From: Saprospirales bacterium
GTDB lineage: Bacteria > Bacteroidota > Bacteroidia > Chitinophagales > Saprospiraceae
Direction of reading: 5' to 3'
DNA length: 38,667 bases
NCBI GenBank assembly: GCA_007693915.1
Contig: RECS01000132.1
Span: 1-38,667 of the forward strand
Part shown: positions 1 through 9,448 of the stretch, piece after piece
Numbering within the stretch: the first letter of the stretch is position 1
Layout of the letters: each line of letters opens with the position of its first letter
Translations under genes and position numbers: made by a program
Notes under the pieces: generated by a model
Told to the model about the DNA's origin: nothing
What the model saw: only the letters and a program-made list of their open reading frames with translations
Databases searched by the model: none

Positions 1-111
1 GCTCTGGGTCAATCATGGGTATTAACTATTGAGTAGTTTATAAAACGGTGGTGCATATGCAAGTAGTCAAGTTTCTTAAACCAACTAAACAACTGATTTG
101 AGGAGAAGTGA

Positions 112-1140
112 TCAATAGTCAAGAGTCAAAAGCAATCTCATGACATAATCCAAGTCTTCAGCTTGAATATGCCTATGGGTGACGAATCTAACTGTTTGTT
201 TGCCGAAAGCTGCGCAAAGGATATTTTTTTCTTTTAAGACATCAATAAATTGGTTTGCCGTGATTCCTTCTTTCAGATCGAAAATTACGATATTGGTTTG
301 TCCGGGACGAATGTTTTCTACAAAAGGGCAATCGGATAAAGTAGTGCGTATTTTCCCTGCATTGGTATTATCTATTTTGAGTTGGGGAATATTATGATCC
401 AGAGCATATATACCGGCTGCGGCGAGATATCCAGCCTGACGCATACCGCCTCCCAATGCTTTGCGCAGTCTTCTGGCAAATGCTATTTCTTTAGTAGTTC
501 CAATTAAAAGGGATCCTACGGGCGCGCCGAGCCCTTTCGATAGGCAAATGGAAATACTGTCAAATATCTCTCCCAATTGAGCGGTAGTAAAACCTTCCTC
601 AACTAAAACATTGAAAATCCTCGCTCCATCCAAATGAAGTTTGATGCCTTTTGATTTGCAACAGTTTGATATCTCCTGCATTTCTTGTAGTGTGTAATGA
701 GTGCCTCCGGCTTTATTGCAACTGTTTTCCAGCACAACCAAAGAAGTCCTTGGATACCAATCAGTCAGTGGACGAATGGCATCTTCAATTAATGCTACAG
801 TTAATTTTCCATGATTTCCGTCAATGGTATTTAGTCCCACCCCTGAGTGCCAGGCATATCCAGCATTTTCATAGTGAAAAACATGGGAATCCTTATCGCA
901 GATTACCTCGTCCATTGCCTGTGTATGAACTTTTATAGCGATTTGGTTTGTCATTGTACCTGAAGGACAAAAAAGTGAAGCTTCCATTCCAAACATATCT
1001 GCTACTTTTTCCTCCAAACGGTTAATTGTTGGGTCCTCACGAAATACATCATCACCCACTTCGGCTTTCATCATAAAATTTAGCATCTCAGGACTTGGTT
1101 TTGTTACAGTGTCGCTGATGAGGTTGATAATCTTATTCAT
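112..1140 (-). CDS. ltaE: Low-specificity L-threonine aldolase (PLP-dependent)
   Basis: The protein should cleave L-threonine or L-allo-threonine to glycine and acetaldehyde in the cytoplasm. It is a fold-type I PLP enzyme of about 342 residues, the usual family length. Visible landmarks are the N-terminal substrate loop (SDTVTKPSPEM, residues 9-19), the PLP-stacking region around HVFHYENAG (86-94), the DGAR motif with Asp171 that contacts the pyridine nitrogen, and SKGLGAPVGS (201-210), where Lys202 should form the internal aldimine. I place the start at 1140. An upstream ATG at 1188 would overlap the end of menC-menE and add 16 residues absent from the family. The gene lies 25 bases after menC-menE on the same strand and is probably the last gene of the men operon, although no metabolic link is obvious. 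Family assignment is secure; substrate stereochemistry is not readable from sequence. Confidence 0.93.
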   Translation of the reverse strand: MNKIINLISDTVTKPSPEMLNFMMKAEVGDDVFREDPTINRLEEKVADMFGMEASLFCPSGTMTNQIAIKVHTQAMDEVICDKDSHVFHYENAGYAWHSGVGLNTIDGNHGKLTVALIEDAIRPLTDWYPRTSLVVLENSCNKAGGTHYTLQEMQEISNCCKSKGIKLHLDGARIFNVLVEEGFTTAQLGEIFDSISICLSKGLGAPVGSLLIGTTKEIAFARRLRKALGGGMRQAGYLAAAGIYALDHNIPQLKIDNTNAGKIRTTLSDCPFVENIRPGQTNIVIFDLKEGITANQFIDVLKEKNILCAAFGKQTVRFVTHRHIQAEDLDYVMRLLLTLDY

Positions 1141-1165
1141 TGTTAGATTTTTTGGAAAATTACTC

Positions 1166-3343
1166 TTAAGGGTGAATAAAGTCATCAAAGTTGAAAATTT
1201 TCTCAGAATTCTCCTGTATCGTTTGAGCTAAAAATTGAAGATCCGGCTTAATGGCATTCTTCCTCAAAGGGAAACGGTCAAAAATATGAATACCCGCAGG
1301 CCATAATTTCTTAGGCAGACTTTTGGAAATAATTTTTGCAATTTGTGGATAGTCAGACGGTCTCGTATCTTTTTTCTCAATTGCCAAAACGGGAACCTGG
1401 AAATATTTAGGATGTTCAAAATTGAGGATGATAATAGGGTAGGGAAGTGGAGTCTTCAGTTTTTTAATTATTTCATCCGGGGAGATTTTATACCCGGCAC
1501 GGTTGATGACTTGTCCCGCACGGCCTTTCCAGATAAAATGCCTTTTGTCAATTAGGTGCACAATATCATTCGTCTCTATTTTTTTAATTCCTGTACAATT
1601 ATCTGAAATGATTAATTTACCTGATTTGTTTGTCCAAAGTTCAACCCCGGGTAGAACTTCGTAAACTATTTTATCATTAATCAATGGGGCTGCCGCTACA
1701 TGTGAAATTGTTTCTGTCATGCCGTAAGTCGTCCAGATTCTACCCAGTGTTTTCATTAAGACAGGTAAATATTTTTCCTCTAATGGAGCACCTCCTATTA
1801 TTGTTTTTTCGATCCTCAATAGCCTGTTTGCAGTGGTTTTCTGCTGCAAGGAATTGACGACCTGAGTTGGAACCATAGCCGTGAATTCAATTTGCTTATC
1901 TATGTTCACCAGCGGACTTCCAAAATGATCTGCGATAATTAAATTCAGTTTTCCGGCAATGGCGCGCACGACCATCATAGCTCCTGCTATATGCTCGGTA
2001 GACAAACACAAAAGAGCATTCCCTCCCTCTCTAATCTTAAAATAGTCATTGGTTCGCTCTGCTGAATTGAGCATCATTTTCTTTATGAGCCTGATTGTTT
2101 TTGGTTTTCCCGTAGATCCAGATGTTTTGAAGGTGATATGAAGTTTTGAGTCATACCATTTTTGTAAAAAGTGAAACAGATTCTGATCCAAACCTTTAGG
2201 CAGATTTTTTTCCTGAGAAAAATCAATGGGAATGTAGGTTTTTCCTTCAATTTTTATCGGCTTAAACCACAATTGCTCTTTGGCTAATTTGCTAAAATCT
2301 ATTCTCCATTTTTTATTGGGATGAGAAAAAATATGGCCTTTCTCAATGGTGAGTGGGGAGTTGATGTTGTTGGTATATAACTGACCGGTACCTAAACCCT
2401 GTGGTAATGGATTGTCAAAAGTCGAGCAAAACTGAGCTATGGCATTTAAGCCGATATTTGACTCCAGAGCAGAGGTAATCCACCATTTAATGTCGAGTTT
2501 TTCAGCTGAAGTTATCCATTCTTGCGTATGGTAAAAGCCACCCAGTAGTGAAGGTTTTAAGATGATATAATGTGGCTTCAATACTGAAAGCATTTGGTGT
2601 TTATCCGTATTTATATGCTTGCCGATCAGCTCCTCATCCAAAGCAATGGGTATGGGAGATCGTTTAATGATATTGGTAAGTTTAGAATGTTGATCAGGCT
2701 TGATGGGTTGCTCAATACTCTGAATGGAAAATGGAGAAAGTGCTTCTAATTTCTTAAGTGCCTCATCAGGTGAAAATGCTCCATTGGCATCTAATCTAAT
2801 CTCTAGATCCTTTTCTTTGTAATGTGACCTAATGTGCTGTAGAACATTTAGTTCCTTTTGAAAATCCAGTGCTCCTACTTTTAATTTAAGAACATTGAAT
2901 CCATCATCTATCTTTTCTCCAATTTGCTTAATCATGTAATCTGGCTCACCCATCCAGATAAGTCCATTGATGGGGATTCGCATGGGGTTTTCTTTATTAG
3001 AGAAGTCAGTTTTAAATACTTTTCTTTTTCCTCCATTTTGTAAATCCCAAAGAGCGGTTTCCACAGCAAAGATTAAGGCAGGATATGATTTTAACTTTTT
3101 TCTGAGTTCATTAAGTGGCAAATGGATATTATCGCAAAGCCAATTTAATTTTTCATCCAAACTGTCTACAGGATCAATACTCAATCCTGGAATCAGGCCA
3201 CAATCTCCGATTCCAAAAATGGCGGGTTGCTTGGTGTCTTGGATGACCATGTACCAAGATAGACGATTATATAGGTACCCTCGTGAAGTTCCCGCCGGTA
3301 CTTTAAATTTGAGCGTATATTTAGTGAAGTAAGCTTTTAGCAT
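1166..3343 (-). CDS. menC-menE: MenC-MenE fusion: o-succinylbenzoate synthase / o-succinylbenzoate-CoA ligase
   Basis: This single 725-residue protein carries two consecutive menaquinone enzymes. Residues 1 to about 350 are an enolase-superfamily MenC that dehydrates SHCHC to o-succinylbenzoate: KLK at 153-155, metal ligands Asp185, Glu211 and Asp236, and Lys263 opposite the KxK pair. Residues about 400-725 are an AMP-forming ligase of the short Bacteroidota MenE type. It has the P-loop TSGSTGKPK (407-415), TTYGMTE (538-544), a GRAGQVINRAGYKISPDE hinge segment (607-624), and C-terminal Lys695 and Lys699, one of which is likely the adenylation lysine. The junction is roughly residues 350-400. 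The reading frame is continuous with all key residues intact, so both halves are probably active. The start overlaps the end of menA by 7 bases, which indicates translational coupling. Channelling of o-succinylbenzoate between the domains is inference. Confidence 0.93.
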   Translation of the reverse strand: MLKAYFTKYTLKFKVPAGTSRGYLYNRLSWYMVIQDTKQPAIFGIGDCGLIPGLSIDPVDSLDEKLNWLCDNIHLPLNELRKKLKSYPALIFAVETALWDLQNGGKRKVFKTDFSNKENPMRIPINGLIWMGEPDYMIKQIGEKIDDGFNVLKLKVGALDFQKELNVLQHIRSHYKEKDLEIRLDANGAFSPDEALKKLEALSPFSIQSIEQPIKPDQHSKLTNIIKRSPIPIALDEELIGKHINTDKHQMLSVLKPHYIILKPSLLGGFYHTQEWITSAEKLDIKWWITSALESNIGLNAIAQFCSTFDNPLPQGLGTGQLYTNNINSPLTIEKGHIFSHPNKKWRIDFSKLAKEQLWFKPIKIEGKTYIPIDFSQEKNLPKGLDQNLFHFLQKWYDSKLHITFKTSGSTGKPKTIRLIKKMMLNSAERTNDYFKIREGGNALLCLSTEHIAGAMMVVRAIAGKLNLIIADHFGSPLVNIDKQIEFTAMVPTQVVNSLQQKTTANRLLRIEKTIIGGAPLEEKYLPVLMKTLGRIWTTYGMTETISHVAAAPLINDKIVYEVLPGVELWTNKSGKLIISDNCTGIKKIETNDIVHLIDKRHFIWKGRAGQVINRAGYKISPDEIIKKLKTPLPYPIIILNFEHPKYFQVPVLAIEKKDTRPSDYPQIAKIISKSLPKKLWPAGIHIFDRFPLRKNAIKPDLQFLAQTIQENSEKIFNFDDFIHP

Positions 3344-4254
3344 AGGCCTGTTAAAATGCTTATAGTCAGTAATATAACCAATCCAAAAGTTGCCAGGGAT
3401 ACTACTTTTAATTGTCCGTTGAGGATTTGTGGTTTCGGTTTTTTAGTGATAGTAAAAAGATGTATAAAAAAAACAGGATAGACCAGTAAAAACAAAAAAC
3501 AGCCCCAGCTTTCAGATTGGTTCATCATATAAATCAACATTATAGCGAGAGCTGACAAAACCAGAAAGTAATGGTAAAATAGGGCATTTTTTGAACCGAG
3601 TATGACGACTAAGGTTTTTTTATTGGTAGCTTTGTCATTGTCGTGATCTCTCATGTTGTTGAGATTCAGAACTGCTGTGCTAAGAAAACCTATTGCTGCT
3701 GCCGGAAAAAAAATATTCGAAGAAATGGATTGAGTTTGTAGATAATAATTCCCCACAATAGCTGCTAAACCAAAAAAAAGGAAGACAAAAAGGTCACCAA
3801 GTCCTTTATAGCCATATGGATTTTTGGTAGCGGTGTAACTGATTGCTGCCCATATGGCAAGTATACCCAGTAAGGTTAAAAAAATAAAACCAGATAATTG
3901 TTCCGTACCTAATGCTAACCAAAGCAAGCTTAACCCAGATACAAAAGACAAAACCACAAGGATTTTTATTGCACGTAGCATAGCCTGCTGAGTTATGAGT
4001 CCTCCCTGCATTACCCTAAGTGGACCAAGACGGTTTTCATTGTCGACTCCCTTTTGAAAATCACCGTAGTCATTCGCATAATTACTCAGTATTTGTATTA
4101 GGACGGCAGTGAGGATAGACAAAAGGAGAACATCTATCCTCATATTTTCCTCCAGATGAACCAGGATATTACCCATTAAAGTAGCTGCCACGGCAAGAGG
4201 AAGTGTTCTGAGCCGCGCAGCAGATATCCAAGCTTTTAATGGGGTGCTTGCCAT
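3337..4254 (-). CDS. menA: 1,4-dihydroxy-2-naphthoate polyprenyltransferase
   Basis: MenA prenylates 1,4-dihydroxy-2-naphthoate at the inner membrane to give demethylmenaquinone. The 305-residue protein has the UbiA-family pattern of about eight or nine membrane helices. Both aspartate-rich prenyl-diphosphate/Mg2+ motifs are visible: NYANDYGDFQKGVD (58-71) and, near residue 200, NNMRDHDNDKATNKKTL. The gene starts within the menB stop (TAATG, one-base overlap) and its end overlaps the menC-menE start by 7 bases. The prenyl chain length cannot be read from the sequence. The downstream methyltransferase (MenG/UbiE) is not in this window. Confidence 0.95.
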   Translation of the reverse strand: MASTPLKAWISAARLRTLPLAVAATLMGNILVHLEENMRIDVLLLSILTAVLIQILSNYANDYGDFQKGVDNENRLGPLRVMQGGLITQQAMLRAIKILVVLSFVSGLSLLWLALGTEQLSGFIFLTLLGILAIWAAISYTATKNPYGYKGLGDLFVFLFFGLAAIVGNYYLQTQSISSNIFFPAAAIGFLSTAVLNLNNMRDHDNDKATNKKTLVVILGSKNALFYHYFLVLSALAIMLIYMMNQSESWGCFLFLLVYPVFFIHLFTITKKPKPQILNGQLKVVSLATFGLVILLTISILTGLC

Positions 4255-5078
4255 TATGGGAATTTAGGATACTGATCGAAATTGGGCTTTCTTTTCTCAA
4301 GAAAAGCGTGTTTTCCTTCCTGTGCCTCTTCTGTTAGGTAGTAAAGTAAAGTCGCATTTCCAGCCAGTTCCTGAAGACCAATTTGACCGTCGAGTTCAGC
4401 ATTAAGACACATTTTGATCATTCTTATAGCCAATGGACTTCTTTCCATTATTGTCATAGACCAATCTACTACTTCATCTTCTAATTGTTCGAGCGGCACT
4501 ACCTTGTTGACCATTCCCATTTCTAAAGCTTCCTGTGCACTGTATTGTCTGCAGAGAAACCAAATTTCCCTTGCCTTTTTCTGTCCTACTATCCTTGCGA
4601 GATAAGATGAGCCGAGTCCACCATCAAAGCTACCAACTTTAGGTCCTGTTTGCCCGAAGATAGCATTTTCAGAAGCAATGGAAAGATCGCAAACTACATG
4701 AAGTACATGTCCTCCTCCAATAGCGTAACCATTTACCATAGCAATTACCGGCTTTGGTAGTGAACGGATGAGCTTTTGGAGATCGAGTACATTTAATCGT
4801 GGCACCCCGTCTGTACCAACATAACCACCTATAGATTTTACATTTTGATCTCCTCCACTACAAAAAGCTTTGTCCCCCTCACCTGTGATGACCACTACAC
4901 CAACTTCATCAGTTTCTCTGCAATATACCATGCATTCGATCATTTGCTTAACCGTATCTGGGGTAAATGCATTTCTGTATCTGGGCCGATTGATGGTAAT
5001 CTTAGCGATTCCTTTATAAAACTCAAATTTTATCTCTGAGTATTCTTTAATCGTCTTCCATTCTCTTTTACTATTCAT
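4254..5078 (-). CDS. menB: 1,4-dihydroxy-2-naphthoyl-CoA synthase
   Basis: MenB is a crotonase-fold enzyme that cyclises o-succinylbenzoyl-CoA to DHNA-CoA by a Dieckmann-type condensation. The 274-residue protein keeps the signature segments: [10 protein letters not shown] (73-82), the oxyanion region around [11 protein letters not shown] (117-127) and [13 protein letters not shown] (142-154). The glycine of QTG (Gly145) matches the type I enzymes, which as I recall use bicarbonate as the catalytic base in place of an aspartate side chain. Similarity to the Escherichia coli type extends through the C-terminal LQELAGNA segment. It overlaps menD by 4 bases (ATGA) and menA by one base (TAATG), so it is embedded in a coupled operon. 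Confidence 0.96.
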   Translation of the reverse strand: MNSKREWKTIKEYSEIKFEFYKGIAKITINRPRYRNAFTPDTVKQMIECMVYCRETDEVGVVVITGEGDKAFCSGGDQNVKSIGGYVGTDGVPRLNVLDLQKLIRSLPKPVIAMVNGYAIGGGHVLHVVCDLSIASENAIFGQTGPKVGSFDGGLGSSYLARIVGQKKAREIWFLCRQYSAQEALEMGMVNKVVPLEQLEDEVVDWSMTIMERSPLAIRMIKMCLNAELDGQIGLQELAGNATLLYYLTEEAQEGKHAFLEKRKPNFDQYPKFP

Positions 5079-6772
5079 GATGTTATGAATTTAAAATAAT
5101 TTTTCAATGTTTCCGAACTCTCTTTAGGAGTGATGATTTCTATTATTTGTGCTTTTTTTCCTTGGTATGCTTGAGATAAAACAGAGTCTATTTTATCAAT
5201 ACTTTGGACTGCTGTGTATTGGATGCCAAAGTTTTCAGCTATTCCTTTACATTTATATTGATGGTCAAAAATAATCAGTTCATCTGATCCCTCAAAATCA
5301 GTAGGTCCTGGAATTATTTTAAAAATATTTCCTCCGGAATTATTGATTACAATGATGATCAGGTTGTCAGATACCAGTTTATTGAATAAAGCATTACTGT
5401 CGTATAGAAATCCTAATTCACCGGTAATAAGCGTATTCCAATTGTCAGGATCAACTTTTGAATAGCCGACAGCGGTAGAGACGCTGCCATCAATGCCACT
5501 GACACCTCTGTTAGATAGAAAGCCAAATTCTCCTTGAATGTCAAATAACTGCGCATATCTGACAGGTGAACTGTTGGCGAGATGTATTTTACTGCCTTTC
5601 GGTATATTTTCAAACAGTTTTTTAAAAACGGACAAATCAGAATAAGGCAGGCGGTCTAAATATTCCTCGTGTTTTTGTCTTGCTTTTTTAGCCAAAGCTG
5701 TCCATTTATTGAAAAAAGACTGTTTCTCTTTGGTTTTGGTTTTAGGTATTTCGCTAATACTGACAAGGGCATCAGGGATGTTAGCAATAATGGTATTACT
5801 TATCCTTTGAAATGTATCTACAATTTGCCCCGTAGTATCTTCCGTGATATGGATGTGTTTGAATGAAGGACAATCAATCAACCATCGTTTAATTTTCTTT
5901 GAGACTATAGCTTCACCAAAGGTAATCAATAAATCCGGTGAATAAATTTCGTCCTCTGAAATACCTTCAATTGTTCTGTCAATACAACTTATGCATTCAG
6001 GCGTAATTACATTGGAAGTGTGTTCAGTCAAGATGACAGCCTTATGATCCTTTTCAATTTTTTCCAAAATATGGGACAATCCGTTATCTGTTTCCATTTG
6101 CCCAATAATGAACATCAGTTTAGAAGATTGGGATAGTAATTTTGATATGGATACCTTTTGATCTTCGGTTAAAGTCAAATCAGGGTGGTGAATATTGATG
6201 ATCAAATCTTGGTTTACAAGGAGATCATCAATAAGGGGTTTTTCGTAAAGAGGTTCGGATAGTGGAACATTAATATGTACAGGACCGGGAACAGGGTAGC
6301 GGGTGCTTGATAAGCTTTGATTAATCTGTCGTTTTAGGTATATTAGATTTTCACTGTTAGGAGGCTCGGATGGGAGACTGATACTATTCCTAATGTAGTT
6401 GGAAAAAAGGTCAATCTGATTAATGGTCTGACCTTCAAGTTGATTAATCCAAGCTGCCGGACGATCTGCTGTTATGGCTATTAGTGGGATTTTTTGATAA
6501 AAAGCTTCTGCTATTCCGGGGGCATAATTCAGTGCAGCAGAGCCAGAAGTACAAATGATCGCCACCGGTTTTTTTGTTTGCAAAGCAATCCCCGCTGCTA
6601 TAAATGCACTGCTTCTTTCATCTACTACAGCATGCATCTTAAAAAAATTCATACTTTTGAATCCAAGAGCAATAGGAGCGTTCCTCGAGCCTGGGGAGAC
6701 TAGGATTTGAGAAACTCCATATGATTTTAGAAGATTTCCCAGCATTGATATTACTACAGTGTTTGACTTCAT
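5075..6772 (-). CDS. menD: 2-succinyl-5-enolpyruvyl-6-hydroxy-3-cyclohexene-1-carboxylate synthase
   Basis: MenD is the thiamine-diphosphate enzyme that adds succinic semialdehyde, from 2-oxoglutarate, to isochorismate. It is 565 residues long, normal for the family. The N-terminal pyrimidine-binding domain has SPGSRNAP (26-33) and the cofactor-activating glutamate in DERSSAF (Glu52). A central Rossmann-like domain follows, then a C-terminal pyrophosphate-binding domain with the [12 protein letters not shown] and NNSGGNIF segments. It begins with a one-base TAATG overlap at the end of menF and overlaps menB by 4 bases. The product SEPHCHC normally needs MenH to lose pyruvate, and no menH is present in this cluster. 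Confidence 0.95.
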   Translation of the reverse strand: MKSNTVVISMLGNLLKSYGVSQILVSPGSRNAPIALGFKSMNFFKMHAVVDERSSAFIAAGIALQTKKPVAIICTSGSAALNYAPGIAEAFYQKIPLIAITADRPAAWINQLEGQTINQIDLFSNYIRNSISLPSEPPNSENLIYLKRQINQSLSSTRYPVPGPVHINVPLSEPLYEKPLIDDLLVNQDLIINIHHPDLTLTEDQKVSISKLLSQSSKLMFIIGQMETDNGLSHILEKIEKDHKAVILTEHTSNVITPECISCIDRTIEGISEDEIYSPDLLITFGEAIVSKKIKRWLIDCPSFKHIHITEDTTGQIVDTFQRISNTIIANIPDALVSISEIPKTKTKEKQSFFNKWTALAKKARQKHEEYLDRLPYSDLSVFKKLFENIPKGSKIHLANSSPVRYAQLFDIQGEFGFLSNRGVSGIDGSVSTAVGYSKVDPDNWNTLITGELGFLYDSNALFNKLVSDNLIIIVINNSGGNIFKIIPGPTDFEGSDELIIFDHQYKCKGIAENFGIQYTAVQSIDKIDSVLSQAYQGKKAQIIEIITPKESSETLKNYFKFITS

Positions 6773-7872
6773 TAACTGTCTTTTGCAGGTGCAAAGGTGG
6801 CAATTTTTTCTATTGCGCGCAAAAGGGTTTTGCTTTTAAGATCAGTTTCCCTCCATTCCATTTTGGGAATGGAAACCGGAGTTATGCCGGCACCTACATA
6901 CAAAACCACCTTGTCGTGGAATAGTTGCAAACAACGCAGGTTAACAAATAGGTTTTGCCTTTTTTTTGATACCGGCCCCAGAAAGCCGGTATAATATACC
7001 CTGTCGTAATTTTCTGATTGGAAAATGAAGTCTTTGGCTTTATGAAGGGGATAACCACAAACCGCAGGAGTAGGATGTAAATTAAAAATTAGATCAGCTA
7101 TCAAAGTTTTATCATGGATTCTCGCTTCAAAATCTGTCTGAAGATGTTCCACAGGTCCTGCATGTATCGTTTTGATTTTTCCTTTATTGACCTCAGTACA
7201 TCCTCCTTTTTTCAATACTGATTCAATATATGAAACTACCCATTGGTGTTCATCTAATTCTTTTTTTGTCCAGGGTAGGTTCATATTCGCCTTTTTGGTG
7301 CCAGAAAGGGACATGGTGTTTAGTTTGGTAGAATCTTTTACGGATAGAAGGGTTTCAGGTGTCGCACCTATCCATAATTGACCCGAAGGAGTATAGACGA
7401 TATACCTCAAAGTAGCAGGGTACCATTCACACAAGATTTCAAAAAGGCTGCCTAGATGAGAAGTTAAATCCTGGTTCTCAATCTTAATCGGTCGAGATAA
7501 AACAACCTTTTTTAAATCACCTGCTGTCATCATCTTTTGGGAGTTGATGATACTTTTCTCAAACTGAGATTGATTGATTTCAGCAATTTTAGCACTATTT
7601 TTATTTTTGAAGAAACCTCCATTTACACTTTCAGATATAGAACTAATTCTTTCTTTTTCTGAAAAGAGGAAAATGGGGTGATCTGCAGATTCATAGGGTG
7701 CAAAAATAAAGCCAGTCGCTTCGCTGACTTCTTGAGGTTTTAAAATCTTTACCTCCTTATTGTCTAAAAATACAGACTCATCTGAATCCTTACCGGGCAA
7801 AGCATAAAGGGCAAATGCCTGACCTTTTACTAGTTTATCAAAAAGCTGGTGATTTAGTTGAAATTGGTTCAT
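6772..7872 (-). CDS. menF: Isochorismate synthase (chorismate-binding enzyme)
   Basis: This 366-residue protein should convert chorismate to isochorismate, the committed step to menaquinone. It matches the chorismate-binding fold shared by MenF, EntC, TrpE and PabB. The C-terminal two thirds carry the characteristic KVVLSRPI, the Mg2+/substrate segment around HPTPAVCGYP, and YTGFLGPVS. I assign it to MenF rather than EntC or anthranilate synthase because it sits directly upstream of menD in a men operon and no siderophore genes are nearby. It begins 3 bases after the thioesterase gene and its stop overlaps the menD start by one base. Confidence 0.92.
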   Translation of the reverse strand: MNQFQLNHQLFDKLVKGQAFALYALPGKDSDESVFLDNKEVKILKPQEVSEATGFIFAPYESADHPIFLFSEKERISSISESVNGGFFKNKNSAKIAEINQSQFEKSIINSQKMMTAGDLKKVVLSRPIKIENQDLTSHLGSLFEILCEWYPATLRYIVYTPSGQLWIGATPETLLSVKDSTKLNTMSLSGTKKANMNLPWTKKELDEHQWVVSYIESVLKKGGCTEVNKGKIKTIHAGPVEHLQTDFEARIHDKTLIADLIFNLHPTPAVCGYPLHKAKDFIFQSENYDRVYYTGFLGPVSKKRQNLFVNLRCLQLFHDKVVLYVGAGITPVSIPKMEWRETDLKSKTLLRAIEKIATFAPAKDS

Positions 7873-7875
7873 CGA

Positions 7876-8289
7876 TTACTTCTTTTCAACAATTAGTACG
7901 GTGTGGCGAGCAATGCAGACAAGTTCCTGTTCTTCATTACTGATCCTGATGTCCCAAACATGCAATTTCTTGGATTTTTGAATGAGTTTTGCTTCGCCAA
8001 AAACAAATCCTTCGCTAACTTTTTTTACATGGGTGGCATTGATCTCAATACCTACCGGTATCATGTTTTCCTTTTCAATTGTCAAAGCAGAACCCAGACT
8101 TCCAAGCGTCTCAGCAAAGGCTGCGGATGCTCCACCATGCAGTAATCCATAGGGTTGTCGCGTCTTGTAGTTTACCGGCATTTTAGCCTTCACCAAACCT
8201 TCCCCAATGGCTATAACTTCCATTTCCATATGTCCCGGCAGACTATGAGCCATGAACTTATTAATTTTTTCTACATGCTGATTTTTCAT
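7876..8289 (-). CDS. menI: Hotdog-fold thioesterase, probable DHNA-CoA thioesterase
   Basis: A 137-residue single-domain hotdog protein of the PaaI/YbdB type. The central helix motif is GLLHGGASAAFAETLGS (48-64), with His51-Gly52-Gly53 and Glu60 as the expected active-site region. As the first gene of the men operon it is the natural candidate for hydrolysing DHNA-CoA, made by MenB, to free DHNA for MenA. That role rests on context; the sequence alone supports only an acyl-CoA thioesterase. It is transcribed away from the secreted-protein gene at 8430. I see no exact TAnnTTTG promoter in the 140-base divergent spacer. Confidence 0.8.
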   Translation of the reverse strand: MKNQHVEKINKFMAHSLPGHMEMEVIAIGEGLVKAKMPVNYKTRQPYGLLHGGASAAFAETLGSLGSALTIEKENMIPVGIEINATHVKKVSEGFVFGEAKLIQKSKKLHVWDIRISNEEQELVCIARHTVLIVEKK

Positions 8290-8429
8290 ACCTTGTATAA
8301 AAAGTAAAATTAGAGAAAGTTTAAAAAGCTAAGGATAAAAATTTTAAATCAAATTTTGAGCTTTGTTATTATGGCTATATAATTTATCTTTACCTTTTGA
8401 AATGATAGTTCTAATGTAAAAATAATGAT

Positions 8430-8963
8430 ATGAAAATAAAATTATTAATGACAGTTTTCTTGGTTTTTTTTATATTTCATAGTCTGTTTGCGCTAACCTT
8501 CGTTAAGGACAATGGAATTAAAGAAATGGTAAACTTCCTAACTTCCGTGAATTCTTATCTTTATGAAAATGCAGAAAAAGAACGCCTTTATTCACCAGCA
8601 GATTTTAATGTTTTCATAGCTGAGTATTATGGAGACCGCGAAACTTATTTGGCTTCTGCTGAGATTATTCAAGGCTTATTGGAGAGAAATGCAGAATTAC
8701 TGGGGTTGGATATGAATTCCGAGTCCGGCTTAAATGAAATTCTAAATCATATCTTATTGTCAAAAAAGGAACGTCTGGAGAGATTTGAAGGATTAGATCC
8801 CGATCAGACTGAGTGTCATCAGGCATATATTCGTCAACATCAAAAATGCATGCTTGATGCCATTATGGATGGATTGTTTGAACGGGTAAATGCTTCAGTA
8901 GGTGCAAGTTTATTCAATTGTCAGTTTAAATCCTCCAGTAAGTTTTTTGATTGCATAAATTAA
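8430..8963 (+). CDS. Secreted four-cysteine protein of unknown function
   Basis: I do not recognise this 177-residue protein. It begins with a Lys-flanked hydrophobic stretch (residues 5-21) typical of a signal peptide, with cleavage plausible near FALT. The mature part is acidic and mainly helical in character. Four cysteines (129, 140, 164, 175) are confined to the last third and suggest two disulfides after export. No lipobox cysteine is present, so it is not an obvious lipoprotein. The ATG at 8430 is directly followed by the signal sequence. The DoxX-like gene follows after 34 bases in the same direction, so the two may be co-transcribed. Confidence 0.7.
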   Translation: MKIKLLMTVFLVFFIFHSLFALTFVKDNGIKEMVNFLTSVNSYLYENAEKERLYSPADFNVFIAEYYGDRETYLASAEIIQGLLERNAELLGLDMNSESGLNEILNHILLSKKERLERFEGLDPDQTECHQAYIRQHQKCMLDAIMDGLFERVNASVGASLFNCQFKSSSKFFDCIN

Positions 8964-8997
8964 TGCGCTGTCCATTTCATTTCAGTTGATAGGTTTT

Positions 8998-9426
8998 ATG
9001 AAAGATATTCTAGACTTTTTGGGAAGATTTTTTCTGTCTTTCATTTTTCTGTATGAAGCTTATGACAGCATAGTTTTCTACAGTAAGACCAAGTTGCGTA
9101 TGGAAGAGTTTGGTTTGGTTTGGCAAACTGATATACTTCTTGTTTTTTCTATTATTCTAATGGTGGTTGGTGGAGTTTTTCTAATATTGGGTTACAGATC
9201 TTCACTCGCATCAATCCTTTTATTAATTTACTGGATTCCACTTACTTTTATTCTTTATTCTTTTTGGTTTGAACCGGATGTAGAAGTGAGACGGTTCCTT
9301 GCAGTTATGTTTATGAGAAATATTGCTATCGCCGGAGGTTTACTACTTGTCATTGTAAATGGCAGTGGAAAATACAGTTTAAAAAGACTTATCGATCGAA
9401 GGCGAATCAATGTCAGGGATATCTGA
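8998..9426 (+). CDS. DoxX-like four-helix membrane protein
   Basis: A 142-residue integral membrane protein with about four hydrophobic helices and an Arg/Lys-rich C-terminal tail (KRLIDRRR). The order of helices, the internal loop LILGYRSSLASILL and the end segment GSGKYSLKRL resemble the DoxX/DoxD-like family, whose members are often linked to thiol or quinone redox chemistry without a settled role. I choose the ATG at 8998 over an in-frame TTG at 8986, which would add only four residues. Family assignment is moderate and no biochemical function can be read. The next gene, cryptochrome DASH, follows after 96 bases that contain a short hairpin. Confidence 0.65.
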   Translation: MKDILDFLGRFFLSFIFLYEAYDSIVFYSKTKLRMEEFGLVWQTDILLVFSIILMVVGGVFLILGYRSSLASILLLIYWIPLTFILYSFWFEPDVEVRRFLAVMFMRNIAIAGGLLLVIVNGSGKYSLKRLIDRRRINVRDI

Positions 9427-9448
9427 CCTTATTTTGACTTTTCCTTGA

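Noticed and set aside
52-61. 10-bp palindrome TGCATATGCA downstream of the threonine aldolase gene
   Set aside because: Short, no T-run and no promoter context; easily expected by chance in this composition.
1141-1188. Upstream ATG for the threonine aldolase
   Set aside because: It would overlap the end of menC-menE and add 16 residues not found in the family; the ATG at 1140 starts the conserved sequence.
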